Notes: generated by a model not told the origin, from the sequence alone. Shown: positions 8,393-17,604, numbered from the stretch's first letter. The stretch is DNA of 49,214 nucleotides from an uncultured Bacteroides sp. (GCA_900546925.1 UREV01000019.1:1-49214); one strand, 5' to 3'. Made by a program: numbers and translations.

Positions 8393-9430
8393 ATGCCGAA
8401 GTATTCAGAAATAGCCGACAAGGCCGGGAAAATTATTCAGGATGCCAGAAACGGTGTCTTCGCTCCGGTGTATCTCCTTATGGGGACAGAGCCGTATTAC
8501 CCTGACCTTGTGTGCGGTGAGATAATAAAGTATGCGCTGAGTGATGCGGAACGCGATTTCAACCAGTCTGTATATTACGGTCTGGATACTGATGCCGATA
8601 CTGTAGCTTCTGATGCGAGAAGTTATCCGATGATGGCGGAACGTCGTCTCGTGGTCTTGAAAGAGGCCCAGAATATGAAGACGTTGGAAGCATTGTCCGT
8701 ATATGCTGCGGAACCGATGGAATCCACTGTCTTGGTGATACTTATGCATGGCGCTTCTTCGGACAAACGCAAGGCACTGTACAAGAATGCCCAGAAAAAC
8801 GGCATTGTCCTGGAATCCGAGTCTCTGCGCGATTATGAAATGCCGGGCTGGATAGCGTCGTTCTACAAATCCAAGGGCTTGAACATTGACCCGGACGCTG
8901 CGGCCTTACTCGCGGAATATTCCGGCACGGAACTGGACAAAATCGTAATCGAGACCGAGAAACTTCAGAAAAATCTTCCGGAGGGAACTGTAAATGTGAC
9001 TGCCGCCGATATCGAAAAGAATGTAGGCATCAGCAGACAGTTCAGCATATTCGAGCTGACCAAGGAACTTTCCTGCATGAACGTGCAGAAAGCCATGAAA
9101 ATAGCGGCTTATATCGGCTCGGGACCCAAATTCGCCATGCCGATGGCTACAGCACCTCTGTTCACTCATTTTTACAGGATTCTGAAATATGAGGCTGCAC
9201 TCATGAAAAATCCCGGTATGTCGAATGGAGAAAAAGCTAAGTTGCTTGGCGTAAATCCCTATTTCTTAAAGGAATACGACACTGCTGTGCGGAATTTCCC
9301 TGTGCAGCGCTGCATGAAAGTAATATCGCTTCTGGAAGAATATGACTTCAAGGGAAAGGGCGGCGGAAGTGGCGAAGCGTCCCAGGAAGAACTTCTGATG
9401 GAACTCGTTTCTAAAATCGTAGGCAAATAA
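8393..9430 (+). CDS. holA: DNA polymerase III subunit delta
   Basis: 345 aa, the usual length for HolA, the clamp-loader subunit that opens the beta sliding clamp during replication. Seen: the N-terminal PVYLLMGTEPYYPDLVCGEI segment that corresponds to the family's P-loop-like start without a true Walker A; the middle LAEYSGTELDKIVIETEKL characteristic of delta subunits; and NVGISRQFSIFELTKEL followed by the helical C-terminal collar domain with FTHFYRILKYEAAL. It is the first gene of a rightward run and is followed after 24 bases by an ABC ATPase gene. Identification is confident from the whole-length pattern. Confidence 0.92.
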   Translation: MPKYSEIADKAGKIIQDARNGVFAPVYLLMGTEPYYPDLVCGEIIKYALSDAERDFNQSVYYGLDTDADTVASDARSYPMMAERRLVVLKEAQNMKTLEALSVYAAEPMESTVLVILMHGASSDKRKALYKNAQKNGIVLESESLRDYEMPGWIASFYKSKGLNIDPDAAALLAEYSGTELDKIVIETEKLQKNLPEGTVNVTAADIEKNVGISRQFSIFELTKELSCMNVQKAMKIAAYIGSGPKFAMPMATAPLFTHFYRILKYEAALMKNPGMSNGEKAKLLGVNPYFLKEYDTAVRNFPVQRCMKVISLLEEYDFKGKGGGSGEASQEELLMELVSKIVGK

Positions 9431-9454
9431 AACAGATATAAAAACTTAATAGCC

Positions 9455-10369
9455 ATGGCGTTAATTGAATGTAAAGAAATCTGCAAAAACTTCGGCGAGA
9501 AGGTAGCATTGGACCATGTCAGCCTTAGCGTACCGAAGGGACAGATTTTCGGTCTTCTCGGCCCGAACGGAGCCGGCAAGACGACTATGATCCGAATTAT
9601 CAATAGAATCACTATTCCGAACTCCGGAGAGGTCTATTTCGATGGACGTCCTGTGACACAGAGAGATGTGGAGAAAATAGGTTATCTGCCGGAGGAGCGT
9701 GGACTGTACAGGAAGATGGAAGTCGGAGAACAGGCCATGTATCTTGCTCAGCTTAAGGGTATGAGCGCAAAAGACGCCCAGGCGGAACTGAAAAAATGGT
9801 TCATTAAATTTGGTATCCAGGACTGGTGGAAGAAGAAAGTTGAGGAGCTTTCGAAGGGAATGGCCCAGAAAGTCCAGTTCATCACCACCGTAGTCCACAA
9901 ACCGTCGCTGATGATTCTCGATGAGCCGTTCTCAGGTTTTGATCCTGTCAATGCCGAATTGATCCGGAAGGAAATCTTGGAACTGAAAGACCAGGGGGCC
10001 ACGATTATCCTTTCTACCCATAATATGGAATCTGTCGAGGAACTTTGTGACAACATCGCATTGATAAATAAATCCAAGCTCGTCATTACCGGAGGCGTGG
10101 AAGAAATCAGGCGCAAATATGGAAATAACCATGTAGAGCTGATCTGCAGCGGCGAGTCTGCTCTGGAACCTGTTCCAGGACTGTTCTCCGTACTGTCTGA
10201 TGTTAATGACAACGGACGCCATACCGCAGTGCTTTCGCTTAAAAAAGATGGACTTGCCAATGATGTCCTGACGGCTGTGATGGCGCAGCATTATACTGTC
10301 CATTCATTCAAGGAACTGCTTCCGAGAATGAACGACATATTTATAAAACTTGTCACAGAAGGTATATAA
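9455..10369 (+). CDS. ABC-2 exporter ATP-binding protein (NatA-like)
   Basis: 304 aa cytoplasmic ATPase that powers the permease encoded next door. Walker A GPNGAGKTT near residue 37, an LSKGMAQKVQ signature near 132, Walker B LMILDEPFSGFD near 152-164, and H-loop STHN near 186 are all intact. Residues about 215-300 form the C-terminal DUF4162-type domain often found in NatA/CcmA-like ATPases of ABC-2 exporters. Only 16 bases separate it from the permease gene, so the two form one transporter. Sodium export is the classic role of NatAB, but substrate cannot be read from the sequence. Confidence 0.9.
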   Translation: MALIECKEICKNFGEKVALDHVSLSVPKGQIFGLLGPNGAGKTTMIRIINRITIPNSGEVYFDGRPVTQRDVEKIGYLPEERGLYRKMEVGEQAMYLAQLKGMSAKDAQAELKKWFIKFGIQDWWKKKVEELSKGMAQKVQFITTVVHKPSLMILDEPFSGFDPVNAELIRKEILELKDQGATIILSTHNMESVEELCDNIALINKSKLVITGGVEEIRRKYGNNHVELICSGESALEPVPGLFSVLSDVNDNGRHTAVLSLKKDGLANDVLTAVMAQHYTVHSFKELLPRMNDIFIKLVTEGI

Positions 10370-10385
10370 AACGGAGGATTGAACT

Positions 10386-11768
10386 ATGAACCTGCATATT
10401 GTAAACATAATAATCAAACGTGAATATTTAACTCGCGTAAAGAAGAAGTCATTCATTATCACGACTTTCCTCGTTCCTATTTTGTTTGCGGCCATCTGCG
10501 TGCTGCCGTCACTCATCATGGTGCTTGCCAAGGAAGAGTCCAAAAAAGTGGCAGTCGTGGATGAATCCGGAATCGTGATGCCGTATCTTGAAGACGGTGA
10601 AACTCTTCAGTTCGAGTCTTTCGGAGGTGAGAACCCGGATGTCCTTAAAAGGCAGCTGGACAGTGTAGGAATGGATGCTCTTCTGGTAATATCTCCGTTG
10701 GATACTGTAAACAAGACAGTTACGGCTATTTCTTATGCTGAGAAGCCTCTCGGAATGGAGGTTTCCAGTTCGATTGAGGGTATGGTCAATGATGCCGTAG
10801 AGGAGTATCGTGTGGCATCTTATGGCATCGACGGACTGGATAAGATTATGTCGGAAGTAAAACCTGACATCAGGCTCGTGTCATATAAAATGGATGAATC
10901 TGGAAACGAAACTCTCAATGAATCAGGTATGTATATGATTCTGTCCATGATTTTGGGCATGATTATCTACATGTTCATTTCCATGTTCTGCGGAATGGTG
11001 ATGTCCAGTGTGATAGAAGAAAAATCCAGCAGGGTAGTGGAGGTTTTGGTTTCTTCAGTGAAAGCCACGGAACTGCTTTTCGGTAAGATTATAGGTGTCG
11101 CCATGGTGGCATTGACCCAATTCTTCATGTGGATTGCATTGACCTTACTCATTTTGGGCGTGGTCAGCGGAATCGCCGGGACGAACTTGCTTTCGGGTGC
11201 TGCGGGGGCGGACCCTACGGCGCAGATGGCGCAGGTGGCTTCGAGCATGGGTGTGAGCCAGGAACAAATGGACGCGGCCGGGATGACGATGCCTGCGATG
11301 GAACAGCCTTCGGAACTGTCGGCGGTGCTTTCTACGCTTGCAGGTATAAACTATGTCGAACTGATCGTCGTGTTCGTGCTGTTCTTCATTTTCGGTTATC
11401 TGCTCTACGCGTCGCTTTTCGCTGCGATCGGCTCTGCTGTGGAGAATGAAGCTGACAGTCAGCAACTTGTGCTGCCGCTGACAATTCCGCTGATGATCGG
11501 TTTCTTTATCGCGATGTTCGCGTACAAATCTCCTGACAGCGCGCTTGTCTTTTGGGGGTCAATGATTCCGTTCACTTCACCGATGGTGATGCTGACACGT
11601 GTTTTGTTCGGCGTTCCGACATGGCAGATCGTGCTTTCCATAAGTATATTGATATTGACATTTGTGCTTTGCGCATGGATGTCTGCCAAGATATATAAGA
11701 TAGGTATTCTTATGTTCGGTAAGAAGTCCACCTTCAAGGATTTGTGGAAGTGGTTAAAAATGAAATAG
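10386..11768 (+). CDS. ABC-2 type permease (NatB-like)
   Basis: 460 aa integral membrane protein. One N-terminal membrane helix (about residues 22-45) is followed by a large external domain to about 185, then five or six further helices, with the ABC-2 signature VIEEKSSRVVEVLVSSVKATELLFGKI (split here as EEKSSRVVEVL and LLFGKIIG). A Met/Ala/Gln-rich loop near 280-310 separates two helices. A GGAGG lies 9 bases before the ATG, an unusually plain Shine-Dalgarno for this phylum. It partners with the ATPase upstream; the following gene starts 2 bases after its stop, so all are probably cotranscribed. Confidence 0.87.
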   Translation: MNLHIVNIIIKREYLTRVKKKSFIITTFLVPILFAAICVLPSLIMVLAKEESKKVAVVDESGIVMPYLEDGETLQFESFGGENPDVLKRQLDSVGMDALLVISPLDTVNKTVTAISYAEKPLGMEVSSSIEGMVNDAVEEYRVASYGIDGLDKIMSEVKPDIRLVSYKMDESGNETLNESGMYMILSMILGMIIYMFISMFCGMVMSSVIEEKSSRVVEVLVSSVKATELLFGKIIGVAMVALTQFFMWIALTLLILGVVSGIAGTNLLSGAAGADPTAQMAQVASSMGVSQEQMDAAGMTMPAMEQPSELSAVLSTLAGINYVELIVVFVLFFIFGYLLYASLFAAIGSAVENEADSQQLVLPLTIPLMIGFFIAMFAYKSPDSALVFWGSMIPFTSPMVMLTRVLFGVPTWQIVLSISILILTFVLCAWMSAKIYKIGILMFGKKSTFKDLWKWLKMK

Positions 11769-11770
11769 AT

Positions 11771-12616
11771 ATGATTACAAGAGGCAAATATTTGCTCCCG
11801 ATTCTGTGCATGGGTCTGTTAGGTGGTGCCGTGGATGCACAGGATTTCGATGTAAAATGGAAGAGTACCAGAATGGACGGTTCCCGTACCGGAGTGGTCT
11901 TGTCTGCTGCGGACAATGTGAAAGAGTCTATGGGTGAGATTCGTGGCAAAAAGTATTATGCTCCGAACGGAAAAGTGTACAAATGCGGCACTGTTCCTAA
12001 AGTGGCCAAGATTATGATAGATGCGCAGAAGGACATGGTTGCGGTGAAACAGGTTGTGGCCTATTCACCTGAAGCTATGACGTCCCATAGACCCGAAAGT
12101 GCATTGTCAGACTGGTTTGTCGATATCCTGATCCGTAGTTGCGGAGAGTTGACAGGCAAGAAAGTGGATGTGGGATTTGCCAATTTCGGCGGAATCAGAG
12201 TGGATATGCCTAAGGGAGACGTTCTCCTGGATGATATCATGTCTATGTTCCCTTTCAAAAACAAACTTTGTTACTTGGAGCTCAAGGGCTCTGATATCAG
12301 GGTGATTCTGGAGCAGATGGCCAGAGAGTATTGGCAGGTTGTCGGCGGTGTAAGATGTGTGTCTGACAAGAACGGAAAGCTCTTGAGTGCGGAGATCGGC
12401 GGACAGCCATTGGATGACGATAAGGTTTATGGTGTGACTACTGTCGACTTTCTCCTCAATGGGGGCGACGGTTATTCTATCGCCAAGAATGCCTTGGATG
12501 TCAAGGTATTGGATGTGTACGTGATAGATGTAGTGCTCCCTTATGTGAAGAAGCTTACGGCTGAGGGCAAACCTGTCGAGTATAAGGCTGACGGCAGAGT
12601 GCAAATCTTGAAATAA
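11771..12616 (+). CDS. 5'-nucleotidase C-terminal (substrate-binding) domain protein
   Basis: 281 aa from the ATG at 11771 that begins a signal peptide (LLPILCMGLLGGAVDA); the frame is open 9 codons further back inside the preceding gene. It corresponds to the C-terminal half of 5'-nucleotidase/UshA enzymes, which binds the nucleoside: NFGGIRVDMPKGDV near residue 137 and VYGVTTVDFLLNGGDGYS near 220 are the family's marker stretches. It has no catalytic metal site. The metal-binding half is the next gene, 8 bases on, so a two-subunit periplasmic nucleotide phosphatase is likely. Such split arrangements with the halves in reversed order are, as I recall, common in Bacteroidales. Confidence 0.87.
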   Translation: MITRGKYLLPILCMGLLGGAVDAQDFDVKWKSTRMDGSRTGVVLSAADNVKESMGEIRGKKYYAPNGKVYKCGTVPKVAKIMIDAQKDMVAVKQVVAYSPEAMTSHRPESALSDWFVDILIRSCGELTGKKVDVGFANFGGIRVDMPKGDVLLDDIMSMFPFKNKLCYLELKGSDIRVILEQMAREYWQVVGGVRCVSDKNGKLLSAEIGGQPLDDDKVYGVTTVDFLLNGGDGYSIAKNALDVKVLDVYVIDVVLPYVKKLTAEGKPVEYKADGRVQILK

Positions 12617-12624
12617 CGGGAGGG

Positions 12625-13455
12625 ATGATGAAAAAGATTATAAGTGTTTCAGCGGCATTGATTTTGGCAGCGTCTGCCGCGTTTGCGCAGAATCTTGTGA
12701 TTTTGCATGTGAATGATACTCACAGCCATTTGGAGCCTGTACGTAAGACTGATGAGCCCGGTGGAAAGGGTGGAGTGATCGAGAGGGCAGCTTATGTGGA
12801 CAGCGTGAGAACTGCTGACGGAAAGAAGAACGTACTTCTTCTCCATGCAGGAGATTTTAGCCAGGGAACGTCGTATTTCACTGTGCTTCACGGAGATGTG
12901 GAGATCGCTCTGATTAATGCTCTAAAGTATGACGTCATTACCCTCGGTAATCATGAGTTCGATAATGGCGTGGTGGAACTTTCCCGCAGACTTAAGCAGG
13001 TGAAATGTCCTGTGGTTTGTTCGAACTATGACTTTTCTTCGTTTGAGCTCGGAAAATATGTGAAACCATATGCGATACTTCGTCGCGGCGGTTTGAAGAT
13101 AGGTGTGTTTGGATTGTTGACGGACATAACCCGTGTGGTTCAGAGAGAAGTGGCTGACAGGGTTCCACGTCTCGGGGATATCGAATCAGCTCAGAAGTGG
13201 GCGGATTTCCTGAAGGAAAAGAAACATTGTGACGTCGTAATAGCATTGACCCATATAGGCTTCGATACCGAGGGCTTCAGCGATCCTTCGCTGGTGCGGA
13301 GTACACGAAACGTGGATATTGTGGTCGGTGGGCATTCGCATACTTTCCTGAAGGATGTGGTTTACGAGAAAAATCTTGACGGAAAGGAAGTTCCGATAGT
13401 TCAGGACGGTTGCTGGGGTCTGAATTTCGGACAGTTGGACGTATATAAGAAATAA
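12625..13455 (+). CDS. 5'-nucleotidase N-terminal metallophosphoesterase
   Basis: 276 aa exported enzyme half, with signal peptide to about residue 21 (AAFAQ). The dinuclear metal motifs are intact: VNDTHSHL near residue 30, LHAGDFSQGT near 74, GNHEFDNG near 112 and VVGGHSHTF near 233. It lacks the C-terminal nucleoside-binding domain, which is supplied by the preceding gene. Together they should release phosphate from nucleotides in the periplasm and feed nucleoside salvage. The start could be either of two adjacent ATGs. A DeoR-type regulator follows after 12 bases, consistent with nucleoside or sugar-phosphate control, but that link is inferred. Confidence 0.9.
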   Translation: MMKKIISVSAALILAASAAFAQNLVILHVNDTHSHLEPVRKTDEPGGKGGVIERAAYVDSVRTADGKKNVLLLHAGDFSQGTSYFTVLHGDVEIALINALKYDVITLGNHEFDNGVVELSRRLKQVKCPVVCSNYDFSSFELGKYVKPYAILRRGGLKIGVFGLLTDITRVVQREVADRVPRLGDIESAQKWADFLKEKKHCDVVIALTHIGFDTEGFSDPSLVRSTRNVDIVVGGHSHTFLKDVVYEKNLDGKEVPIVQDGCWGLNFGQLDVYKK

Positions 13456-13467
13456 AAATATTGGGAT

Positions 13468-14283
13468 ATGGCAGAACAGAAAGCGTTATTGAGTTCGGAG
13501 GCTTTGACTTCTCTTACAGAGCGTCATAGGGCGATATTGGATATTCTACAGCTTCAGGGAAGTGTGTCGGTGTCGGATTTGGCTGAGCGTCTGGATGTGT
13601 CGGAGGTGACTATCCGTAAAGATTTGTCGGCGCTGGAAAAGCAGAATAAGCTTTATCGTACTCATGGCAGGGCTATCCCTATCAGTCCTTATATCGGGGA
13701 CAGGCATATCAATGAGAAGGAGAAGCAGGCTGTGCTCGAGAAGAGGGCTATCGGTATGAGGGCAGCGAAGATGGTGAATGAGCATGATTCGATTCTTATG
13801 GCATCCGGTACCTCTATATTATATGCGGCGAAGGAACTTATTTACAAAAAGAATATCACTATCATAACTGCTTCGGTATCAGCATCGTCGATGCTTTCTC
13901 AGAATAAGGATATCGATGTGGTGCAGCTTGGTGGCATCGTTCGTGAGAGTTCGGTGTCGGTGGTAGGGTCGTTCGCGGAGGATATGCTGAAGTATTTTAA
14001 TTGCAGTTTGCTTTTCATGGGGGCTGACGGTGTGGATTTGGATTTCGGCGTCACCACTACCAATATGATGGAGGCGAATCTGAACCGTATGATGATGAGT
14101 ACTTCGCAGCAGACGGTATTGCTTGTGGACAGCAGCAAGTTCGGAAAGAAGGGTTTCAGCAAGATTTGCGATATCGGCGAAATCGACCGGATTATCACTG
14201 ATGAAAATATCCCTAAGATGTATTTGGAGAATTTGCAGGAGCTTGGAATAGAGGTTACTGTCGTTCCTATAGCGAAAAGTTAG
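13468..14283 (+). CDS. DeoR/GlpR-family transcriptional regulator
   Basis: 271 aa. The N-terminus holds the family's winged helix (RHRAILDILQLQGSVSVSDL, then LDVSEVTIRKDLSALE near residues 45-60 and LYRTHGRA). Residues about 85-260 match the DeoR sensor domain, a sugar-phosphate-isomerase-like fold, with GTSILYAAKEL, VQLGGIVRESSVSVVG, FMGADGVDLDFGVTTTN and VDSSKFGKKGFSKI. Members repress sugar or nucleoside genes and are released by phosphorylated sugars. It is transcribed in line with the 5'-nucleotidase pair; its operator and effector are not evident. DeoR-type identity is firm. Confidence 0.9.
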   Translation: MAEQKALLSSEALTSLTERHRAILDILQLQGSVSVSDLAERLDVSEVTIRKDLSALEKQNKLYRTHGRAIPISPYIGDRHINEKEKQAVLEKRAIGMRAAKMVNEHDSILMASGTSILYAAKELIYKKNITIITASVSASSMLSQNKDIDVVQLGGIVRESSVSVVGSFAEDMLKYFNCSLLFMGADGVDLDFGVTTTNMMEANLNRMMMSTSQQTVLLVDSSKFGKKGFSKICDIGEIDRIITDENIPKMYLENLQELGIEVTVVPIAKS

Positions 14284-14294
14284 AAAAATATTCT

Positions 14295-14302
14295 TATTTT
14301 TG
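14295..14302 (+). promoter_or_regulatory. Possible promoter -7 box of glnS
   Basis: TATTTTTG fits TAnnTTTG and is the only good match before glnS. It would give a leader of about 120 bases that contains the repeat at 14355-14404. No clear -33 element. Confidence 0.4.
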
Positions 14303-14354
14303 TGAGATTTTAGTCGATGGCTATGAATCCGCAGGCAAGGGCTTGTATAGTAGG

Positions 14355-14404
14355 ATTAAGTTCGCGCTAAAACTCGGCAAGTTTAATGGCTTGCGAAATT
14401 TGGG
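14355..14404 (+). repeat. Leader-like interspersed repeat, short copy 3
   Basis: Reads TTAAGTTCGCGCTAAAACTC then GGCAAGTTTAATGGCTTGCG and AAATTTGGG. It matches the ends of the copies at 62-183 and 22893-22977 (GCAAGTTTGACAACTTGCGAAACTTGAG split here in parts) with the same orientation and a similar distance, 26 bases, before a start codon. A CAAG/CTTG stem can form. Confidence 0.45.
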
Positions 14405-14430
14405 TAATAGAATAGAAGATAAAACGAAAT

Positions 14431-16104
14431 ATGGAAGAAGTGAAGAAAGAGGCTGTTGAGCCTAAGAAATTGAATTTTCTCGAAGAGATTATCGAGTCCG
14501 ACTTGAAGTCAGGAAAGATGGACAGTATTCTTACTCGTTTCCCTCCTGAGCCGAACGGATATTTGCATCTTGGTCATGCTAAGAGTATCTGTATAAATTT
14601 CGGTCTTGCCCAGAAATATGGCGGTAAGACTAATCTCCGTTTTGATGATACTAACCCTACCAAGGAGGATACCGAGTACGTAGACTCTATTAAGGAGGAT
14701 ATCAAATGGCTTGGTTTTCAGTGGGATAAGGAGAAATATGCTTCTGATTATTTCGACCAGTTGTATGAGTGGGCTGAGGAGCTTATCCAGAGGGGGCTCG
14801 CTTATGTGGATGACCAGACTCAGGAAGAGATCAGTAAAGGTCGAGGTACTATCGACAAGCCTGGTACCGAGAGTCCTTACAGAAACAGGAGCGTGGAGGA
14901 GAACTTGAAGCTTTTCCGTGAGATGAGGGACGGCAAGTATGCTGACGGCGAGAAGGTCCTCAGGGCCAAGATCGACATGGCGAGTCCTAACATGATGTTC
15001 AGGGATCCGCTTCTTTATAGAATCAAGCATGCGTCTCATCATCGTACCGGTGACAAGTGGTGCATCTATCCTATGTATGACTATACTCACGGACAGTGCG
15101 ACTCTATCGAGCATATCACTCATTCCATCTGTACTCTAGAGTTCGACGTGCACAGGCCTTTGTATGACTGGTTCATCCAGACTCTCGGCATTTATCCTTC
15201 ACATCAGTATGAGTTTGCCCGCTTGAATCTTACTTATACTCTCATGAGTAAGAGAAAGCTTCTCGAGCTTGTTCAGAAGGGTCTTGTCAGTGGTTGGGAT
15301 GATCCTCGTATGCCTACGCTTTGCGGTGTCAGGAGAAGAGGATATACTGCTGAGGCTCTGAAGATGTTCTGCGAGAAGATCGGCGTTTCCAAGCGTGACC
15401 AGCTCATGGATATCCAGTTGCTGGAATGGTGTGTAAGACAGGATCTTAATGCCAGGTCCAACAGATATATGGTAGTGGAGGATCCTATTAAGGTTACTCT
15501 TACGAACTGGGAGCCGGGCAAGGTCGAGTGGTTCGATTGTCCGCTTAATCCTGCTGAACCTGAGGGTGCTACCCGCAAGGTTCCGTTCACCGGAGAGATG
15601 TATATCAGCCGTGCGGATTTCATGGAGGATGCTCCTAAGAAGTTCTTCCGTCTGAAGCCGGATGGAGAGGTCCGTCTGAAATATACCTATATCATCAAGT
15701 GCAATGAGGTTATTAAGGATGCCGAGGGCAATGTCACTGAACTCAAGTGTACTTTCGATCCTACTACTCGTCCTGGTTCAGGTGAGTGGCGTAGCGTAAA
15801 GGGTACCATCCACTGGGTTTCTATTGCGCATGCAAAGGAGGTAGAACTTCGTAAGTATGACAGGTTGTTCACTCTCGCTGACATGAGTCAGGTGCCTGAG
15901 GATAAGGATTATAAGGATTTCTTGAATCCTGAGTCTCTTGTTCTCGGAACCGGATATGCAGAGCCTGCTCTTCTCGAGGATCAGTCAGGTATCGCTGTTC
16001 AGTTCGAGCGTGACGGATATTTCTTCAAGGATAAGGATAGTACTCCTGAGCATCCTGTATTCAACAGGACTACTGTGCTCAAGGATTCATACAAACCTGA
16101 ATAG
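14431..16104 (+). CDS. glnS: Glutaminyl-tRNA synthetase
   Basis: 557 aa class I aminoacyl-tRNA synthetase that charges tRNA-Gln. The HIGH motif is in PPEPNGYLHLGHAKSI (about residues 36-51) and the KMSKS motif is MSKRKLLE near 272. FDDTNPTKED and the C-terminal beta-barrel anticodon-binding region (about 340-545, RPGSGEWRSVKGTIHWVS) are as in bacterial GlnRS. Length is normal and there are no breaks. Codon choice (many CTT, CCT and GAG codons) differs from genes further right, as expected for a highly expressed gene. YicC follows after 9 bases. Confidence 0.96.
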   Translation: MEEVKKEAVEPKKLNFLEEIIESDLKSGKMDSILTRFPPEPNGYLHLGHAKSICINFGLAQKYGGKTNLRFDDTNPTKEDTEYVDSIKEDIKWLGFQWDKEKYASDYFDQLYEWAEELIQRGLAYVDDQTQEEISKGRGTIDKPGTESPYRNRSVEENLKLFREMRDGKYADGEKVLRAKIDMASPNMMFRDPLLYRIKHASHHRTGDKWCIYPMYDYTHGQCDSIEHITHSICTLEFDVHRPLYDWFIQTLGIYPSHQYEFARLNLTYTLMSKRKLLELVQKGLVSGWDDPRMPTLCGVRRRGYTAEALKMFCEKIGVSKRDQLMDIQLLEWCVRQDLNARSNRYMVVEDPIKVTLTNWEPGKVEWFDCPLNPAEPEGATRKVPFTGEMYISRADFMEDAPKKFFRLKPDGEVRLKYTYIIKCNEVIKDAEGNVTELKCTFDPTTRPGSGEWRSVKGTIHWVSIAHAKEVELRKYDRLFTLADMSQVPEDKDYKDFLNPESLVLGTGYAEPALLEDQSGIAVQFERDGYFFKDKDSTPEHPVFNRTTVLKDSYKPE

Positions 16105-16113
16105 GAGTCAGTT

Positions 16114-16989
16114 ATGATTAAGTCAATGACGGGTTACGGTAAGGCGGATGTTTGTTTGGACACCGGCAAGGTAACCATAGAGATAAGAACATTGAACGGC
16201 AAGACTGCCGATGTGAATATTAAGACGACGCTGCTTCCTAAGGATAAGGAGTTGCTTGTGCGTCAGAAACTTGCGGACAGGCTTCATAGGGGGACTATCG
16301 ATTTTTTCGTGTCTTATGAGGCGAATGCGGTATCGTCTGCAAAGCATATAAACACAGAGATGGCTGCGGAGTATTTCCGTCAGGTTGCCGCTATCGGTGA
16401 GAGTCTCGGGGTGAAGACGGATTCTGCTCTTTATCTCAATTCGATTCTCCGTTTTCCTGATGTGATCGACAATACTCGTCAGGATATCATTACTGCGGAC
16501 AACTGGGATCAGGTGGATGCTGCTGTGGATAAGGCTATCGATAATGTTTGTGATTATCGTTCGCGTGAGGGTGTAGCTTTGTATAAGGATGTGACTTCGA
16601 GGGTTCAGAATATTCTAAATCTCGAGGATAAGGTGGAGTCGTTCGACGGCGAGAGGATTTTGGCGGTAAGGTCTAAGATCGAAAAGGCGATCGAGGATTT
16701 GAAGTTGAAGCCGGATCAGAGTCGTTTCGAGGAGGAGATGGTTTATTATCTCGAGAAGTTGGATATTAACGAAGAGAAGGTGCGTCTGCGTCAGCATTGC
16801 AAGTATTTCATGGATACTATCGATGGTGAGGATTATCCTGGCAAGAAGTTGGGTTTCATTATTCAGGAGATGGGACGTGAGATTAACACTACCGGATCTA
16901 AGGCGAATCATTCCGGAATACAGAAAGTGGTAGTCCGGATGAAAGACGAGCTGGAGAAGATCCGCGAGCAGTCGATGAATATTCTTTAG
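16114..16989 (+). CDS. yicC: YicC-family endoribonuclease
   Basis: 291 aa, the standard YicC length. The N-terminus MIKSMTGYGKADV and the C-terminus with LGFIIQEMGREINTTGSKAN are the family's two signature stretches (YicC-like N domain and DUF1732). YicC proteins are RNases that act on small RNAs in E. coli and Bacillus; the role in Bacteroidota is untested. It follows glnS closely and a strong terminator lies 4 bases after the stop, so it ends the unit. Confidence 0.93.
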   Translation: MIKSMTGYGKADVCLDTGKVTIEIRTLNGKTADVNIKTTLLPKDKELLVRQKLADRLHRGTIDFFVSYEANAVSSAKHINTEMAAEYFRQVAAIGESLGVKTDSALYLNSILRFPDVIDNTRQDIITADNWDQVDAAVDKAIDNVCDYRSREGVALYKDVTSRVQNILNLEDKVESFDGERILAVRSKIEKAIEDLKLKPDQSRFEEEMVYYLEKLDINEEKVRLRQHCKYFMDTIDGEDYPGKKLGFIIQEMGREINTTGSKANHSGIQKVVVRMKDELEKIREQSMNIL

Positions 16990-16993
16990 AGAT

Positions 16994-17022
16994 AAAGCTG
17001 GCCGATTGGTCAGCTTTTTTCT
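16994..17022 (+). terminator. Rho-independent terminator after yicC
   Basis: AAAGCTGGCC-GATT-GGTCAGCTTT forms a 10 bp stem with one G-U pair and a 4-base loop, running into TTTT. It is the clearest intrinsic terminator of the window. Confidence 0.9.
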
Positions 17023-17050
17023 TGGACGATTACATTGGATAATGGACGTG

Positions 17051-17455
17051 GGGCCGGCGGCAGTCTGGCAGCTGCAGGACCAGGCCCTCCCTCTGTCGCG
17101 GGTCCTTCCCTCTAGTGCCGAGGTCGGCCATACCTTTCGATCGGCACATGGTCCACGAGTTCCATACACCACGGATATGCAAGGCGTGATCGCCAGCATC
17201 ACCGATACGTTAGCACCAAATCATAAAAATGTCCGGTAGAACCGCCTATGACCGGACAAAATGCTCATTTTAAGCAGTTTATCCTGGAGAAAACGTTTTA
17301 ACCAGGACGGATTATCCTAACGTGTATTTCAAGAGGCGGATGGAGGTCCCGGTGGAGACCCGAGGTCACCCATGACACCGTAAATGGGAGGTGCCGGCGA
17401 CAGCCGGAGGGATGAGCGACAGCGAAGGTCTCCGCCGGGACCTCCGACCGCCGGC
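17051..17455 (+). repeat. MITE-like ~400 bp element, copy A
   Basis: A GC-rich noncoding element repeated in inverted orientation at 20963-21362, with about nine in ten bases the same by eye. Both copies begin GCCGGCGG and end CCGCCGGC, an 8 bp terminal inverted repeat. Inside are strong hairpins: TGTCCGGT..ACCGGACA at 17230-17258, and an arm pair GGAGGTCCCGGTGGAGACC / GGTCTCCGCCGGGACCTCC near 17342-17446. Short open frames in the two copies are put out of step by a 4-base indel, so coding is unlikely. No target-site duplication or transposase is seen. It could be a MITE, an extragenic palindromic repeat or a structured RNA. Confidence 0.8.
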
Positions 17456-17542
17456 GATAATAATCACCGTCCACCGTCACCATGATTTGCCGACGCCATT
17501 AATCCCCATCTGCCGGCAACGTGTAACAATTCCGTGCACAAG

Positions 17543-17604
17543 AAAACGTTTTAAGCGGTACAGAATGCATCTGCAAAACGCTTTTGTACTATCTAAAACG
17601 TTTT
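17543..17604. promoter_or_regulatory. Cluster of three LacI-type palindromes
   Basis: AAAACGTTTT at 17543-17552, CAAAACGCTTTTG at 17574-17586 and AAAACGTTTT at 17595-17604. This central-CG palindrome is typical of LacI/GalR-family operators. They lie 85-145 bases before the -7 box of the CBM9-like gene. Another AAAACGTTTT is inside element A at 17290-17299, degenerate in copy B. No LacI-type gene is in the window. Confidence 0.5.

Noticed and set aside
11129..11449. Plus-strand frame inside the ABC permease gene
   Set aside because: Gly/Arg-rich composition and full overlap with a conserved membrane protein mark it as a shadow frame.
17006..17239. Open frame in repeat A whose C-terminal part matches one in repeat B
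   Set aside because: A 4-base indel puts the two copies out of frame in the first half and conservation is equal in noncoding parts, so the match reflects DNA-level repetition rather than a gene.
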